A stretch of DNA of 64,000 nucleotides from Zygaena filipendulae (taxonomy: Eukaryota > Arthropoda > Insecta > Lepidoptera > Zygaenidae): positions 9,067,001 through 9,131,000 of the forward strand of contig OU015652.1 in the NCBI GenBank assembly GCA_907165275.2, in the 5' to 3' direction. The position numbers and the translations under genes were made by a program. Shown piece by piece: positions 1 through 11,700 of this stretch. The first letter of the stretch is position 1. The number at the start of each line of letters is the position of its first letter. The notes under the pieces were generated by a model. It was not told where the DNA came from and did not search any database. It saw only the letters and a list, made by a program, of their open reading frames with translations.

Positions 1-1509
1 AAGTTAAAAAAAATGTCTATATGACAGCAAAACTGGATCTCATGAAGGGAAGAAGTTATTGGGCATAGAAAAAAAAATATTTTTCATTACTCATACTCGG
101 AAAGTAGGTCTGAAGTTGCCTGAGAAGCGGGTTGAAAGTAACCCTTTTCAGCCCTAGGGAGAATCGCTTTCAACTGACAACTGTCAAATTATTAAAAAAA
201 AACTAGGTCTATTTTCACATTTCTATTGAACCATGTTTCAACTTTCTATACAGCCAGCGCGATGTAAAATTGAAATAACGTAAAGTGTAAGTAGGTATTA
301 ATTTAAATAAAATTCACTCACTTTTTCTTAAGCTAATTCCTATTTATATTTTATTTTCTTTAATTAATACTTAATAATTAAAGAAAATATTTTTTTTAGG
401 TCGCCACAATGTAAATAAAAAATACTGGCTGAATAGCTAGCCGGCCAAAGAAAAAGAAATAGGTGGGAAAGTGTCAAGCGACTATCCGATCTTCACTCAT
501 TTTTTCTTTAGCTAATTCCTATTTTTATTTTGACTTTCCTTGCATTCGTAATGAAAAGCACAGTGTTACCCTCGGGAGAAAGACTTATTTAGTCCCGAGA
601 CGGGGTTTGGCGCCCGAGCGTAGCGAGGGCGCCAATAGATCGAGGTTACTTTCACCCCTAGGATAACAATGTACTATTTACCATTTTTCGTCGAGATACG
701 CAATTTAATAACAGCCTCACATATTGTTAACTATAAACTTTTGCATTTAATATAGAATTCATCTATATGACAGCAAAACTGGATCTCATGAAGGGAAGAA
801 GTTATTGGGCATAGAAAAAAAAATATTTTTCATTACTCATACTCGGAAAGTAGGTCTGAAGTTGCCTGAGAAGCGGGTTGAAAGTAACCCTTTTCAGCCC
901 TAGGGAGAATCGCTTTCAACTGACAACTGTCAAATTATTAAAAAAAAACTAGGTCTATTTTCACATTTCTATTGAACCATGTTTCAACTTTCTATACAGC
1001 CAGCGCGATGTAAAATTGAAATAACGTAAAGTGTAAGTAGGTATTAATTTAAATAAAATTCACTCACTTTTTCTTAAGCTAATTCCTATTTATATTTTAT
1101 TTTCTTTAATTAATACTTAATAATTAAAGAAAATATTTTTTTGAGGTCGCCACAATGTAAATAAAAAATACTGGCTGAATAGCTAGCCGGCCAAAGAAAA
1201 AGAAATAGGTGGGAAAGTGTCAAGCGACTATCCGATCTTCACTCATTTTTTCTTTAGCTAATTCCTATTTTTATTTTGACTTTCCTTGCATTCGTAATGA
1301 AAAGCACAGTGTTACCCTCGGGAGAAAGACTTATTTAGTCCCGAGACGGGGTTTGGCGCCCGAGCGTAGCGAGGGCGCCAATAGATCGAGGTTACTTTCA
1401 CCCCTAGGATAACAATGTACTATTTACCATTTTTCGTCGAGATACGCAATTTAATAACAGCCTCACATATTGTTAACTATAAACTTTTGCATTTAATATA
1501 GAATTCATC
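1..1509 (+). repeat. 746-bp tandem duplication carrying two E1 repeats
   Basis: Two head-to-tail copies with a period of 746 bp (for example GTGGGAAAGTGTCAAGCG at 463 and at 1209). By eye they differ at very few bases, such as TTTAGGTCGCC near 397 against TTGAGGTCGCC near 1143. The first copy may begin before the window. The second ends at about 1509, where GAATTCATCT runs into unrelated sequence. Each copy holds one ~600-bp E1 repeat (about 80-678 and 826-1424), running from TCATACTCGGAAAGTAGG to CCCCTAGGATAACAATG. The unit also carries about 150 bp of flanking DNA, so this is a segmental duplication rather than two insertions. The small open frames inside it start at GTG and recur with the repeat; they are not genes. 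Confidence 0.9.
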
Positions 1510-2791
1510 TGGTTTGTTTAAACTAACTAACATAGTTTTTGTATGACTTGTGTTCACTTTCATCCCAAATATTGTAAAACTTCATAACCTGATATTAAAT
1601 GAAGTACCTCACCTACGGTACCTTAAAAGAAGTCCTCAACATAAAGGTTTGGAACAGAGCTCATAATTATATTACAGACCAATCTCCTTTATTATTATAA
1701 CCAAGAAAAATAATAAAGATTGAGAATCAATAAACAGATAGCATAGGTAAAGAGAGAATCAGAGAAAACCTTTAAAAAAAATTATCATTTGATGTTTCTG
1801 CGCATCAGGTCCTAGGTATTGTTGGGTGCAGGGTGTTGTGCAACTTCTGCGCCGACACTCGTTCAACTATACAGGAATATTTTATAAGCAATGCGCAAAA
1901 AAATTTTGGTGGTTGAGTATCAGTAATAGAACACATTTCCATTATTTGTTCAAAACTTTTTTTTATTTTTTTATCCGGCTTTAAATTAGCAAAATATGGA
2001 CACTATCTATTCGTAATAATATCAATGGGCGCGCGCGCCGTGCGGCGTACGCGGGGGTGTTGCAGTGGGGGTGAACGACCTTGATCAGCTGTCGGTACAT
2101 TGTAACCCACGTAAATACCTAGCCGAACGAGCGCTTCACGCGCAGCGGTGGCGGCGGCGACTAGAGTAGCCAATAAATCAATTGCAAAGTATACATCTTT
2201 CGTACTTTAGTTTTTTGTACTTAGACTTATCAAAATAAAAAAAGGTGTTTATTAAAACTCCTTTAAGTTCAATTTGTAAAAGTTTGCGCACTGAATAAAA
2301 AATATTCCTGTATTTACTTACAAGCTGTACCCCACGGTTTTACCTGCGGGAGTTGTGGGATTCCCGCAGGAACTCCAAAGTAGTCAAATTTACTCCTTAT
2401 AACAGCAGCTAATTGACTCGAAAAAACGAGAATGAAAAAATAACCGTTAAACGAGCCAACGATCCGTGGAACGTAGGTAATCAAAGCAATCATTATTTAC
2501 CACGTCTCGCAAAAACAAAAAAATGCGTGAGTGTCGTCGAACACTTGGTTAGAACGAAGTTTTTTCCATATTTAAAATTCCGTTTTGTCCGTTATGGGTG
2601 AAATGAGGCAAATATACGAAAAAACTAATTTCGAAAAAAAGACAGTAGCCTTGTTTTTGTGTAGAGCAGTCGAATGACGCCGTGACGGAAAATGAGTTTT
2701 TACTCCCATCCGTACCTTCGTTTTAAAACAAAAACAATTTAAAAGTCATGCAAACTGCACTGATCAAAGATGGTATACGAAAGGTACTTAC
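1510..2791. other. non-coding stretch left of the last recognised rotatin exon
   Basis: No convincing exon. Positions 2321-2385 hold a minus-strand Helitron 3' relic (AGCTGTACCCCACGG, then TCCCGCAGGAACTCC). Positions 2027-2165 are strikingly CpG-rich for this AT-rich region. On the minus strand a short block near 2165-2122 follows CTACTCTAG, reads about 14 codons and stops just before GTATTTAC. It could be a small rotatin exon, a terminal exon, or chance. Confidence 0.4.
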
Positions 2792-5700
2792 ATCGGAATG
2801 CGGCGACGCGCGCGCAGCGATCGCCGCGAGCAGCTCGGCCGCGGCCGCTCGGACGACGTTCGCCTCCTGCCGCTGCGAAAACAGCTCCGCCGCGAACTGG
2901 GACAGCGACGCGTGCGGTATTGCTGCCATGGAAACACACAAGCTTTTATTTACCTTCCAATATTTAGGTTCCTCAATCCTCCATCCAGTGGGGGAGTTCC
3001 ACATCTAAAAACGTAGTGATTATATCATCTTTGGTATGTACCTTGCAACAGTTGCGGCAACATCTGCGCGTGGTGCGCGAGCGCGGCCACCGCATGCACG
3101 GCGGCGGCGCGCAGCTCGGCCCGCTCGGCGCCCGCGCACGCCACCACAGCGCGCACCACCTCGGCGCCCCAACACTCGCTCCAACGCTGCACCACACAAA
3201 TGCTTATTCTTCACCTTTTTGCTTTTTTTTAACTTTAACAGGGTAGAAGTTCGGCCTTTGTTCACCTGGGCCCTTATTCACTATGACCATAACGCCTCCA
3301 AAAAATTGTTTTTTCCTCGTTTCACTTCAAAAAAATACATTTACAACGTGTTTTAGATACAGAATATTAATTTCTAATATTTTGGCATAATATGGAGTGG
3401 TTGGGGTTGTGTTTTTGGGACGCGTGTTATGGGCAAGGAATGTTGTTAGTCACAGTGAATAAATGCTCAGATGTTATATACGACATACGTATAACGGTAA
3501 ACACATCCAGCCTGGGCTGTGAACCCAGTGCCGGAACGCACCGTTAGGTTACATATTTTCAACTTACAAGGTGGCAGCTAGCCAGTGGGACACTAGAAAG
3601 TGCCCTAAAACAATGCTACGGTTTCCTCACGATAATTTACCTTCATTTGTGTCTCAAATTCATTTACTCTACAGACGAATCATAAATGAAATTTTAGAAA
3701 CAATAGAAACAAAATAAGATTATTTTATGCACTAGTTTTATTTACAGAATTATCTTTAGTTCCACGATGCCAAAGAAAGCGATCAGCTCGTTAGATCATC
3801 TTCATACATTTATGGTCATTATGTAATATCTTAATCCTTATTGATGCCATTGTCATCATTTATAATTAACAATGGTGATTCATTGACTATGACAATTCAT
3901 GGACTCAATGAAATCCTTGACCGCTAAGAAGGTAGCTTACATAAACTACAAAAGAAAAAAGCTAATATTTTAACGTCTTACAAAATACAAAAAAAAATTA
4001 TTGCAACTACTAATAAAAAAATTAACATGTATAAGGCAATAAAGTTATAAATAAATAAATAATACTAGCTGTTCCCTGCAGTTTCACTCTCGTAAATTGG
4101 GAGTTTCGTAAACAATAAACATACATTACACACCCATGATACTATATTTAATTTATACGCCATTCGCATTGATAACAAAGATTAAACAAATCTATGGTGG
4201 TTATGTAGCATTAACGAATATCCTCTTTTTACGGTATTGAAGTCCTTATCGTTTCAATATGAAATTCTAATCTTATCACTACGATAAAGAGATCAAAGAA
4301 ATATGACAAATATTTTACATAAACACTCATTTATGATTCACTATTGTTATGCAAATATTATCACTCATAAACGTGCGCATGGTAACTAGCCAGCTACAGG
4401 CACTGTGGGGTTAGCCAAGTTGACATTCTAGTCTAGACTCTAGTTTTACGTGAACACGTGAAAACTAGAGTTTCGATTGGCTAACCAAGTGACATGACTA
4501 TTCGTTCCTTAAGTTTTCTATGTGTTAACAATAAAATAGGGATGTTGCCTACTTTTGAAAATCAAAATTCTAATTAGTCCGTCAGTTAGAAAATAAAAAA
4601 ACAATAGACACGTATTTTTTGCTTTTTTAAATAAATTAAAATATACAGAGATAAAGCGCATCAAAGTTTAGGATGAAGAGGTCGTGACGTCATTAACCGC
4701 AAAACAGCCATACAAACTGTCAGAATAGTGACGTCACGCGAAATTTCAACTCAATATATCGCCGTTATTTTTTGTTTACGTAAAAAAAGAAAAAATACGT
4801 GTCCAATATTTTTTAATAATCTACAAGACGGACTAAAAAATAAAAATTAGTCAACATGCCCATTGTAGAATGTCAAATTGGCCAACTCCGCTGGACAGAC
4901 TAGTGCCCTACTACTACTGCTGCTCTGGGTGTCGTTAGCGGCACCAGCGGAAGACCAGAGTCGGGTTCCTACAGATTCCCGGCTTATGCTGAGCTGGTTG
5001 CCATTTTATTGCGACTACTTTTGTTATTACATATTTAACCGCTCTCTCAAACAAATTCTCTTTTCTCTTTGCTAATTCAATAGGTACTTTGTAATTATTT
5101 CGTATCCTAAATATATACCTACATAAAATCGTTACAGCTCGGAAGGGATTATTTTACGCCATTGCTGGAGTAAGTTTTACTTTTATTTAACTCATAAGTA
5201 TAGTTATTCTATTTCATGAAGTTCGTTTGAGATTGTGTTGAGATGTGCACATGTACCTACATTTTTTTAGCGGGCGTACCTTTGGGAGCGCTCAGTGCCT
5301 ATTGCAATGATGTTTACACATACAAATGAGCTCATCGGTACACGTCACTACTATGACCAACTACCGAAGCAGAGCGCACTTTGTGAAATAGAACAACTAT
5401 GATAATGATAATTTCTTTTCATTAATCATACTCGGAAAGTAGGTCTGAAGTTGCCTGAGGAGCGGGTTGAGAGGAATTCCCGCGGGAACTCCGACATTAC
5501 CGCGGGAGAAACCGCTGGAGACAGCTAGTGTTACATATAAGATTTGTTTATTTTATTTATTTATTTTAAACTTTATGCACATCATGGTACATAAGGCGGA
5601 CTTGGCATTATACTTGGCGGTGCATTAGCGACCTTATTATACATACGTACACATATATTTAGATAAATAAATACACAAACACATACATACATATGTGCAT

Positions 5701-8700
5701 ATAAGTACATAGTTACATTAACATTGTTTATCAACCGCACCTGCACCGGCAGGCAGGCGGCGCGCGCCCGCCGCAGCAGCGCCAGCAGCGCGAGCAGCGC
5801 GTGCAGCCGGCACGCCTGCCCGCGCCGCCCGCCGCCGCCCGCGCAGCCGCCCAGCGCCGCGCCCAGCAGCCGCATGCCCTCCACCAGCGTCTCCTCGGAC
5901 ACCTGCCCGTGCCTGCTGTTGAACGCGTACCGCATGCAAAGCATCAACTCGTTCAGGTAACCTGAAAACGCCCTACTTGTTAGGACCTCAGCTGTCGATG
6001 AAAGATGAATAGGTACAAGTACACGATAAGTGAAGGAAAACAAAGTTTTACTCCCAGCCGTAACGTGCGATAAATAACTTCGTTCTAAAACAGCATCGTT
6101 CGATCGAGCGGACAATGCTATCGAATATGGGCCCACGCGTCACAGGTTGCTTATTCGTATGTAGAAATGTACGTTCGTTTGGCAACTAACAATACGTAAC
6201 CGACTATGCATTCTGATTAGATTCGTTGCCTAGATTTAAAAATATTTTTGTGCGAAAATTCTCGGGTTTTTACAGTAGAATTTTTTTTTGCGTATTTTTA
6301 AGCATAATAAAATCAAAAACGAAAAATCAATTTATAAGTGATCATTAGTAATAAGCGCACCTAGCATATGAAAGTTTTTCAAATCGAGCCTCTTCAGACA
6401 TGACATTAGTATCTTAAGCAGACTCTCTAGTTGGGCGTTGCCGAAATGGTCGCGCGTCTCCAGCAGCAGGACGCAGCGCGTCAGCACCTTCACGATGTGT
6501 ACGTGGAGCTGCGTCACCTCGACGCTCTCTTGCGCCGTTTGCCCCGGGTACAGCTCGTCGCGACTCAACAGCTCTATCACAGTCGCGTCGCTGCCGATGA
6601 AACTCGATATGATCCAAGAAAAAGCATCTGAAAACATGGCAATGTATTAACCTCAACGATATTTGGTGCACACTGACCTGTGACTAAAACAACTTAAGAA
6701 ATCTGATAAATTTATTCTTTATTGAAAGATTGATATTGATGAATTTATCGTCACGCGACCTAATATCGAATAAATATTACAGCATGTTACAAAAAGATTA
6801 TGGTCGTAACTGAATATGTGATCGTATACTAGTAACAAAATACAATTTTCTGACACTATTATTATTATTTAGCCCAGAAAAATTAAATTTTAATTTTTTT
6901 TTTACCGATTTAATTAGTATTTTTATCGACTACTTCCGCTAAAGAACAAGACTAGTGAAGAGGTGATCGGTTCCTGAGTGGCGTTTAGTAATACGGATCC
7001 AATAGATCAACAAAAATGCGTTACAGGAGGTGATACAGACAATATTTATTTTTTTCTTCTTATACCTATTCAAATAGTAAGGTTATCCAGCCAGTGCTCA
7101 CCGTCGCCGTCGTCGTGCACGTTGTCCAGGTACGCGAGCACGAACTGCAGCAGGTGCGTCTGGAGCGCGACGTCCCGCGGCGAGGCGGGCGCGGCGCGCA
7201 GGTAGCGCTGCGTGCGCCGCCACGGCAGCGCGCCCAGCGAGCGCCCGCCCCCGCACCCGCCGACCGCGCCCGCCAGCTGCACGTACCTGCCCCAGGACAA
7301 CAGAACATCCATTCTATCTATATCTATACCAATATTACACAGAAAAAAGATTTTTGTATGTTTGCTTGTAAAGGATAAACTCAAAAACTACTTAAAAATT
7401 CTTTCACACAAGGGAAGAAGAGCACTGGGCCAGTGCTATCCATCGTAACGGAATATAGTATCTATTGAACTCACAGTTGGAGCACATTGAGCGCGTGCGC
7501 CACTTGCTTGTGCGCGGTGGCGTTCTCCAGCTGCAGCAGCGCAGCGGCGCAGGCGCGCACCGGGCACGCGGCCTGCAGCGCGGCGCGGTCGCGCGGCGTG
7601 GGCCGCAGCGCCAGCGGCGCGGGCGGGTACTGCGCATCCGAGTCCGCACCGCGCACCACCCGCCCGTCCCCCTCCCACGCGCACCACCAGCGCACGCGCA
7701 CGCACGCGCGCCACTCCTCGGACGACAACAGCCACTCTGAACCGCCAGAAATAAAATTAAATTTTTTATGTTTTTAAAAAGATTCAAATACACTTTGTTT
7801 TTTATATTGCGAATACGTATAGCTACGACGTACTCGCTCTTTTTAGCGTGACCTAAAATGCCCTCAATCTGCTTACGCTCACTTTCGTTCTATACCTATT
7901 AATTCTACGGTAACACTGACTTCTAAAACTAGCAGCCACTATTTCCTTGTGTGTGGAATGATGTAGTTTCCTCAATATCTTTCATTTTCATTTTATTATT
8001 ATGGTCATTAATATTTATTCATTATACCAAAATATAGATTATTTTGTAAATTACATTATAACTTAATCTATTGTTAGTAAATTACAGTCTATTTTAATAA
8101 TATTACATATTATCGGTTTTGATAATGAGCGGAAAGTTATCTATGAGAATAAACAACCGACCCAAGGAGGAGTGCGTCGCGTTGGGGCTGGTGGTCCAGT
8201 AGGCGTTGGCGCAGAAGGGCAGGCAGGCCGGCTGCGTCACGGCTCGCGGCAGCGCGGCCACGCGGCGCCGCCCGCCCCCGCCCCCGCCCCCGTCCAGCTC
8301 GTGCAGCGCGAACCCCGCCCACGACACCAGCGCTAGCACCTGCGCGCACAGCGACACGCAAGACTCGTTCGCGGGGAACACCAGTATCACTGACGACAAA
8401 ATATCGTACTGAGATGGAAAACCTATTTATGCATAATCACCCAATTTAGTGAGTCGTATTTAGCCGAGTAACTAATAAAAATGTGCCTAAACCTAAATAC
8501 CAAATTATTATACCAACCTCTAATCAAAAGTGGCAACAAATCCGGTATTTTGACCAGTTCGTGTCGGCTCAAAAAGCAAACGCTGTTTATTACAGAAACG
8601 CAACTCAGAGCGCATTCGGGGAATGCCAAGTAGTCGTCCACCATCAGCGACATTCTGGAAATCAATAAAACAATCAGTGCTGCTGCTGCTGCTGCTACTA

Positions 8701-11700
8701 AAAGTGCCAGCGCGGCTGTGCCCTACAGAAAAACAAAGTAATTGCAACGAAATAAATTTTTCATTACTCATACTCGGAAAGTAGGTCTGAAGTTGCCTGA
8801 GAAGCGGGTTGAAAGTAACCCTTTTCAGCCCTAGGGAGAATCGCTTTCAACTGACAACTGTCAAATTATTAAAAAAAAACTAGGTCTATTTTCACATTTC
8901 TATTGAACCATGTTTCAACTTTCTATACAGCCAGCGCGATGTAAAATTGAAATAACGTAAAGTTTAAGTAGGTATTAATTAAAATAAAATTCACTCACTT
9001 TTTCTTAAGCTAATTCCTATTTATATTTTTTTATTTTCTTTAATTAATACTTAATAATTAAAGAAAATATTTTTTTTAGGTCGCCACAATGTAAATAAAT
9101 AATACTGGCTGAATAGCTAGCCGGCCAAAGAAAAAGGAATAGGTGGGAAAGTGTCAAGCGACTATCCGATCTTCACTCATTTTTTCTTTAGCTAATTCCT
9201 ATTTTTATTTTGACTTTCCTTGCATTCGTAATGAAAAGCACAGTGTTACCCTCGGGAGAAAGACTTATTTAGTCCCTCGATCTATTGGCGCCCTCGCTAC
9301 GCTCGGGCGCCAAACCCCGTCTCGGGACTGAATAAGTTACTTTCACCCCTAGGATAACAATGTACTATTAATCGTATAGATAGATTACTAAAGCAACATT
9401 TTTTAAGTAGATTGAGGTGAACAATAGTGAGCATATTGTACTCAAAATCAAACTTTTTTAAACCAATTTAGTAGGTGTGTACTATGTAATGATTCTACGT
9501 GCTTGCACACACTATGCGGCATGCCATTGTGTCTTGTCGCAACGACTTGTCGTCTACGTAAGCGACAGCTCTGCATCTTGTCGCCGCGACTTCACCTCAA
9601 ACGAACGAGCGCGCTCCGACTCCCTAGCTTGTTGTTACGACTCTGCAACTCATACGCGTGCGCGAAGCTTTGAACAAAATATATGCCAAACCCCGTCTCG
9701 GGACTAAATAAGTTACTTTCACCCCTAGGATAACAATGTACTATTACAGGATGAGCAAAAAACAGGAAATCATTTCATTTAAAACAAACCTTCTGTAGTT
9801 TGAAGATATTCTTAATTTTAATTTCTCTAAGACTAATTGCCTTTTTGATGGTTGTATGTACTTAAATATGTAGTAAGGTCCGTTATGCGTGAAAAGTGGC
9901 AAAAATACAAAAAAAAAATTTACGAAAAAATTTTCAGTTGCTTTCTTTTTCCGTAGAGCAGCCGAGCGGACGGTATTTATTATTGGTGGAGAACAGAAGT
10001 GTGTACATACCTCAGTATAGCGAGCACGACCTTGAGTCCGTCGGCCTGCAGGAAGGCGTCGTGCAGGCCCTGCTGGCGCGCCAGCACCGCCAGCTGCTGC
10101 AGCGCGCTGCGCCGCAGCGACGGCTCCAGGGTGGGCTGCGCGCCGCCGCCGCGCGGCACCAGCTCCAGCCCGCTCTCGTCCAACACTATGTCTTGTTTCA
10201 GCACGTCCAGTATTTGCACCAAGCCGGTCGACTGGTAAGCGTAATCATAATATATCCTTACTATATACCACAAATGCGAATAGGAGCCTAAAATTTTAGC
10301 AACAAAAATTATTTCTTTTGCAGTCATAACTATATTGTTGGATTGTAAAAAATCTAGGAACATCTATTTCTTTATAAAAATTGCAATTATCATGATTTTA
10401 AACTAGGGTAGGTATCATATTTATTACTCTGAGGTATCATTCATTGTAGGGGTGGCAAAATTTGAATAGCCTTCTGGCAGCAAATATGTTCCACCAATGC
10501 GTTCTCACATAATCATAATCTGTAGAAAAATAAGAATTGCTGACCGGTAGTCAGATACCTGAGTATTTCTCGATGGAGAACTGTTGAGGTCTATGTTGAA
10601 GTCGCTCGGTTCGACTTGTTTCAAAGCATTCAATAACACGTCGGGCCGCAATGACTCTTTCGGAGGTAAATATCGTTCGTCGTCTAAAACAATATATAAT
10701 ACAGTTTAGAGGTAAGTACGGTCAAAATATGTTAAAAAATACGTCGTAGTAACAGTTGTACCTAGATTCACAGTTCCATTCGGTTGTTCGTGAAATCTGA
10801 TGAAAATGTAGAAGTTAATTTTATTTTTGGTTTCATCGTGTGTAATCACTACATATTACAAAAAAAAAAAACAAAGTCCTCCGCCGCGTCTGTCTGTCTG
10901 TTCGCGATAAACTCAAAAACTCCGAAATTGCCGCGGGTGAAACCGCGGGGGACAGCTAGTGTGTTATAAATGAACGCACCCAATAGCCGGCAGAGGGAGT
11001 GCGCGGCGTCCATCTGGACGGACACGCAGCGCACGAACATGAGCCGCACGAGCCCCGCCGTCACCTCGGCGCTGGGCACGCCCATGCACTCCGCTATTTG
11101 ATGCTCCAGCGACTTGCATATCGCCTGACCTGGTAATATCTCCTGTTGTACAGTCGCTATCAAAGATATGTAACACTTTTGTCAGTCGTTGAACTTTATT
11201 ACTATGGAAATAAGATTCAACGACTGAAAAGTGATTACGTATTTCTGTTGCCGACTGTACACGGTGTTACAGAATCATGTGCTTACCCGAAGGTGAGAAA
11301 CTGAGATGCGAATTCTAATGTGAATACAAAATTCAAATAAGATTACAATAATACAATACAAATACAAAGATACCACGCCAATGTCGCTACCGAATATCGC
11401 GAAATTTAAATCAGATGAAAATATGTATTCATTATAAGGAAATAAAATGATACTGTTTGACTAACCATTTGGTTATTTTTTAACCGACTTCAAAAAGGCA
11501 GGAGGTTCTCAATCCGATTGTAGGTATGTTTTTTTTTAAATAAATTATATATAGAAAAAATTGCCAAATACGGTGAGTTTGCCTTCACCTAAGTGCGTGT
11601 CATGCGCCGCGTACACGTGCAGCAGCGGCAGCACCGGCAGCAGGTTGGCCAGCAGACGCCACCAGCAGCCCTCGCTCAGCACCAGGCGACCCCGCAGTAA

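Larger units (their letters stand above)
3187..5740. other. large rotatin intron with transposon relics
   Basis: This intron separates the exons at 5961-5741 and 3186-3042. It holds the hairpin at 4410-4487, the AGTCCGTC-ended element at 4574-4836, the E1/Helitron chimera at 5419-5529, and a minus-strand Helitron 3' end near 4063-4105 (ACTAGCTGTTCCCTGCAG). The rest is AT-rich DNA in which I see no gene. Confidence 0.5.

Noticed and set aside
463..666. Recurring 67-codon frame (also at 1209 and 9143)
   Set aside because: It starts at GTG, repeats only because the E1 element repeats, and its end changes with the core inversion; no protein family likeness.
2748..3356. Several plus-strand frames
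   Set aside because: Shadows of the GC-rich rotatin exons at 2922-2792 and 3186-3042 on the other strand.
4878..5075. 65-codon plus frame with a signal-peptide-like start
   Set aside because: It starts at an alternative codon, lies in a rotatin intron and next to a MITE end, and has no further support.
8497..8518. Alternative donor for rotatin exon 8654 at GAG|GTTGG
   Set aside because: It would leave phase 1 and read into a stop after the next acceptor; the donor after 8501 keeps the frame.
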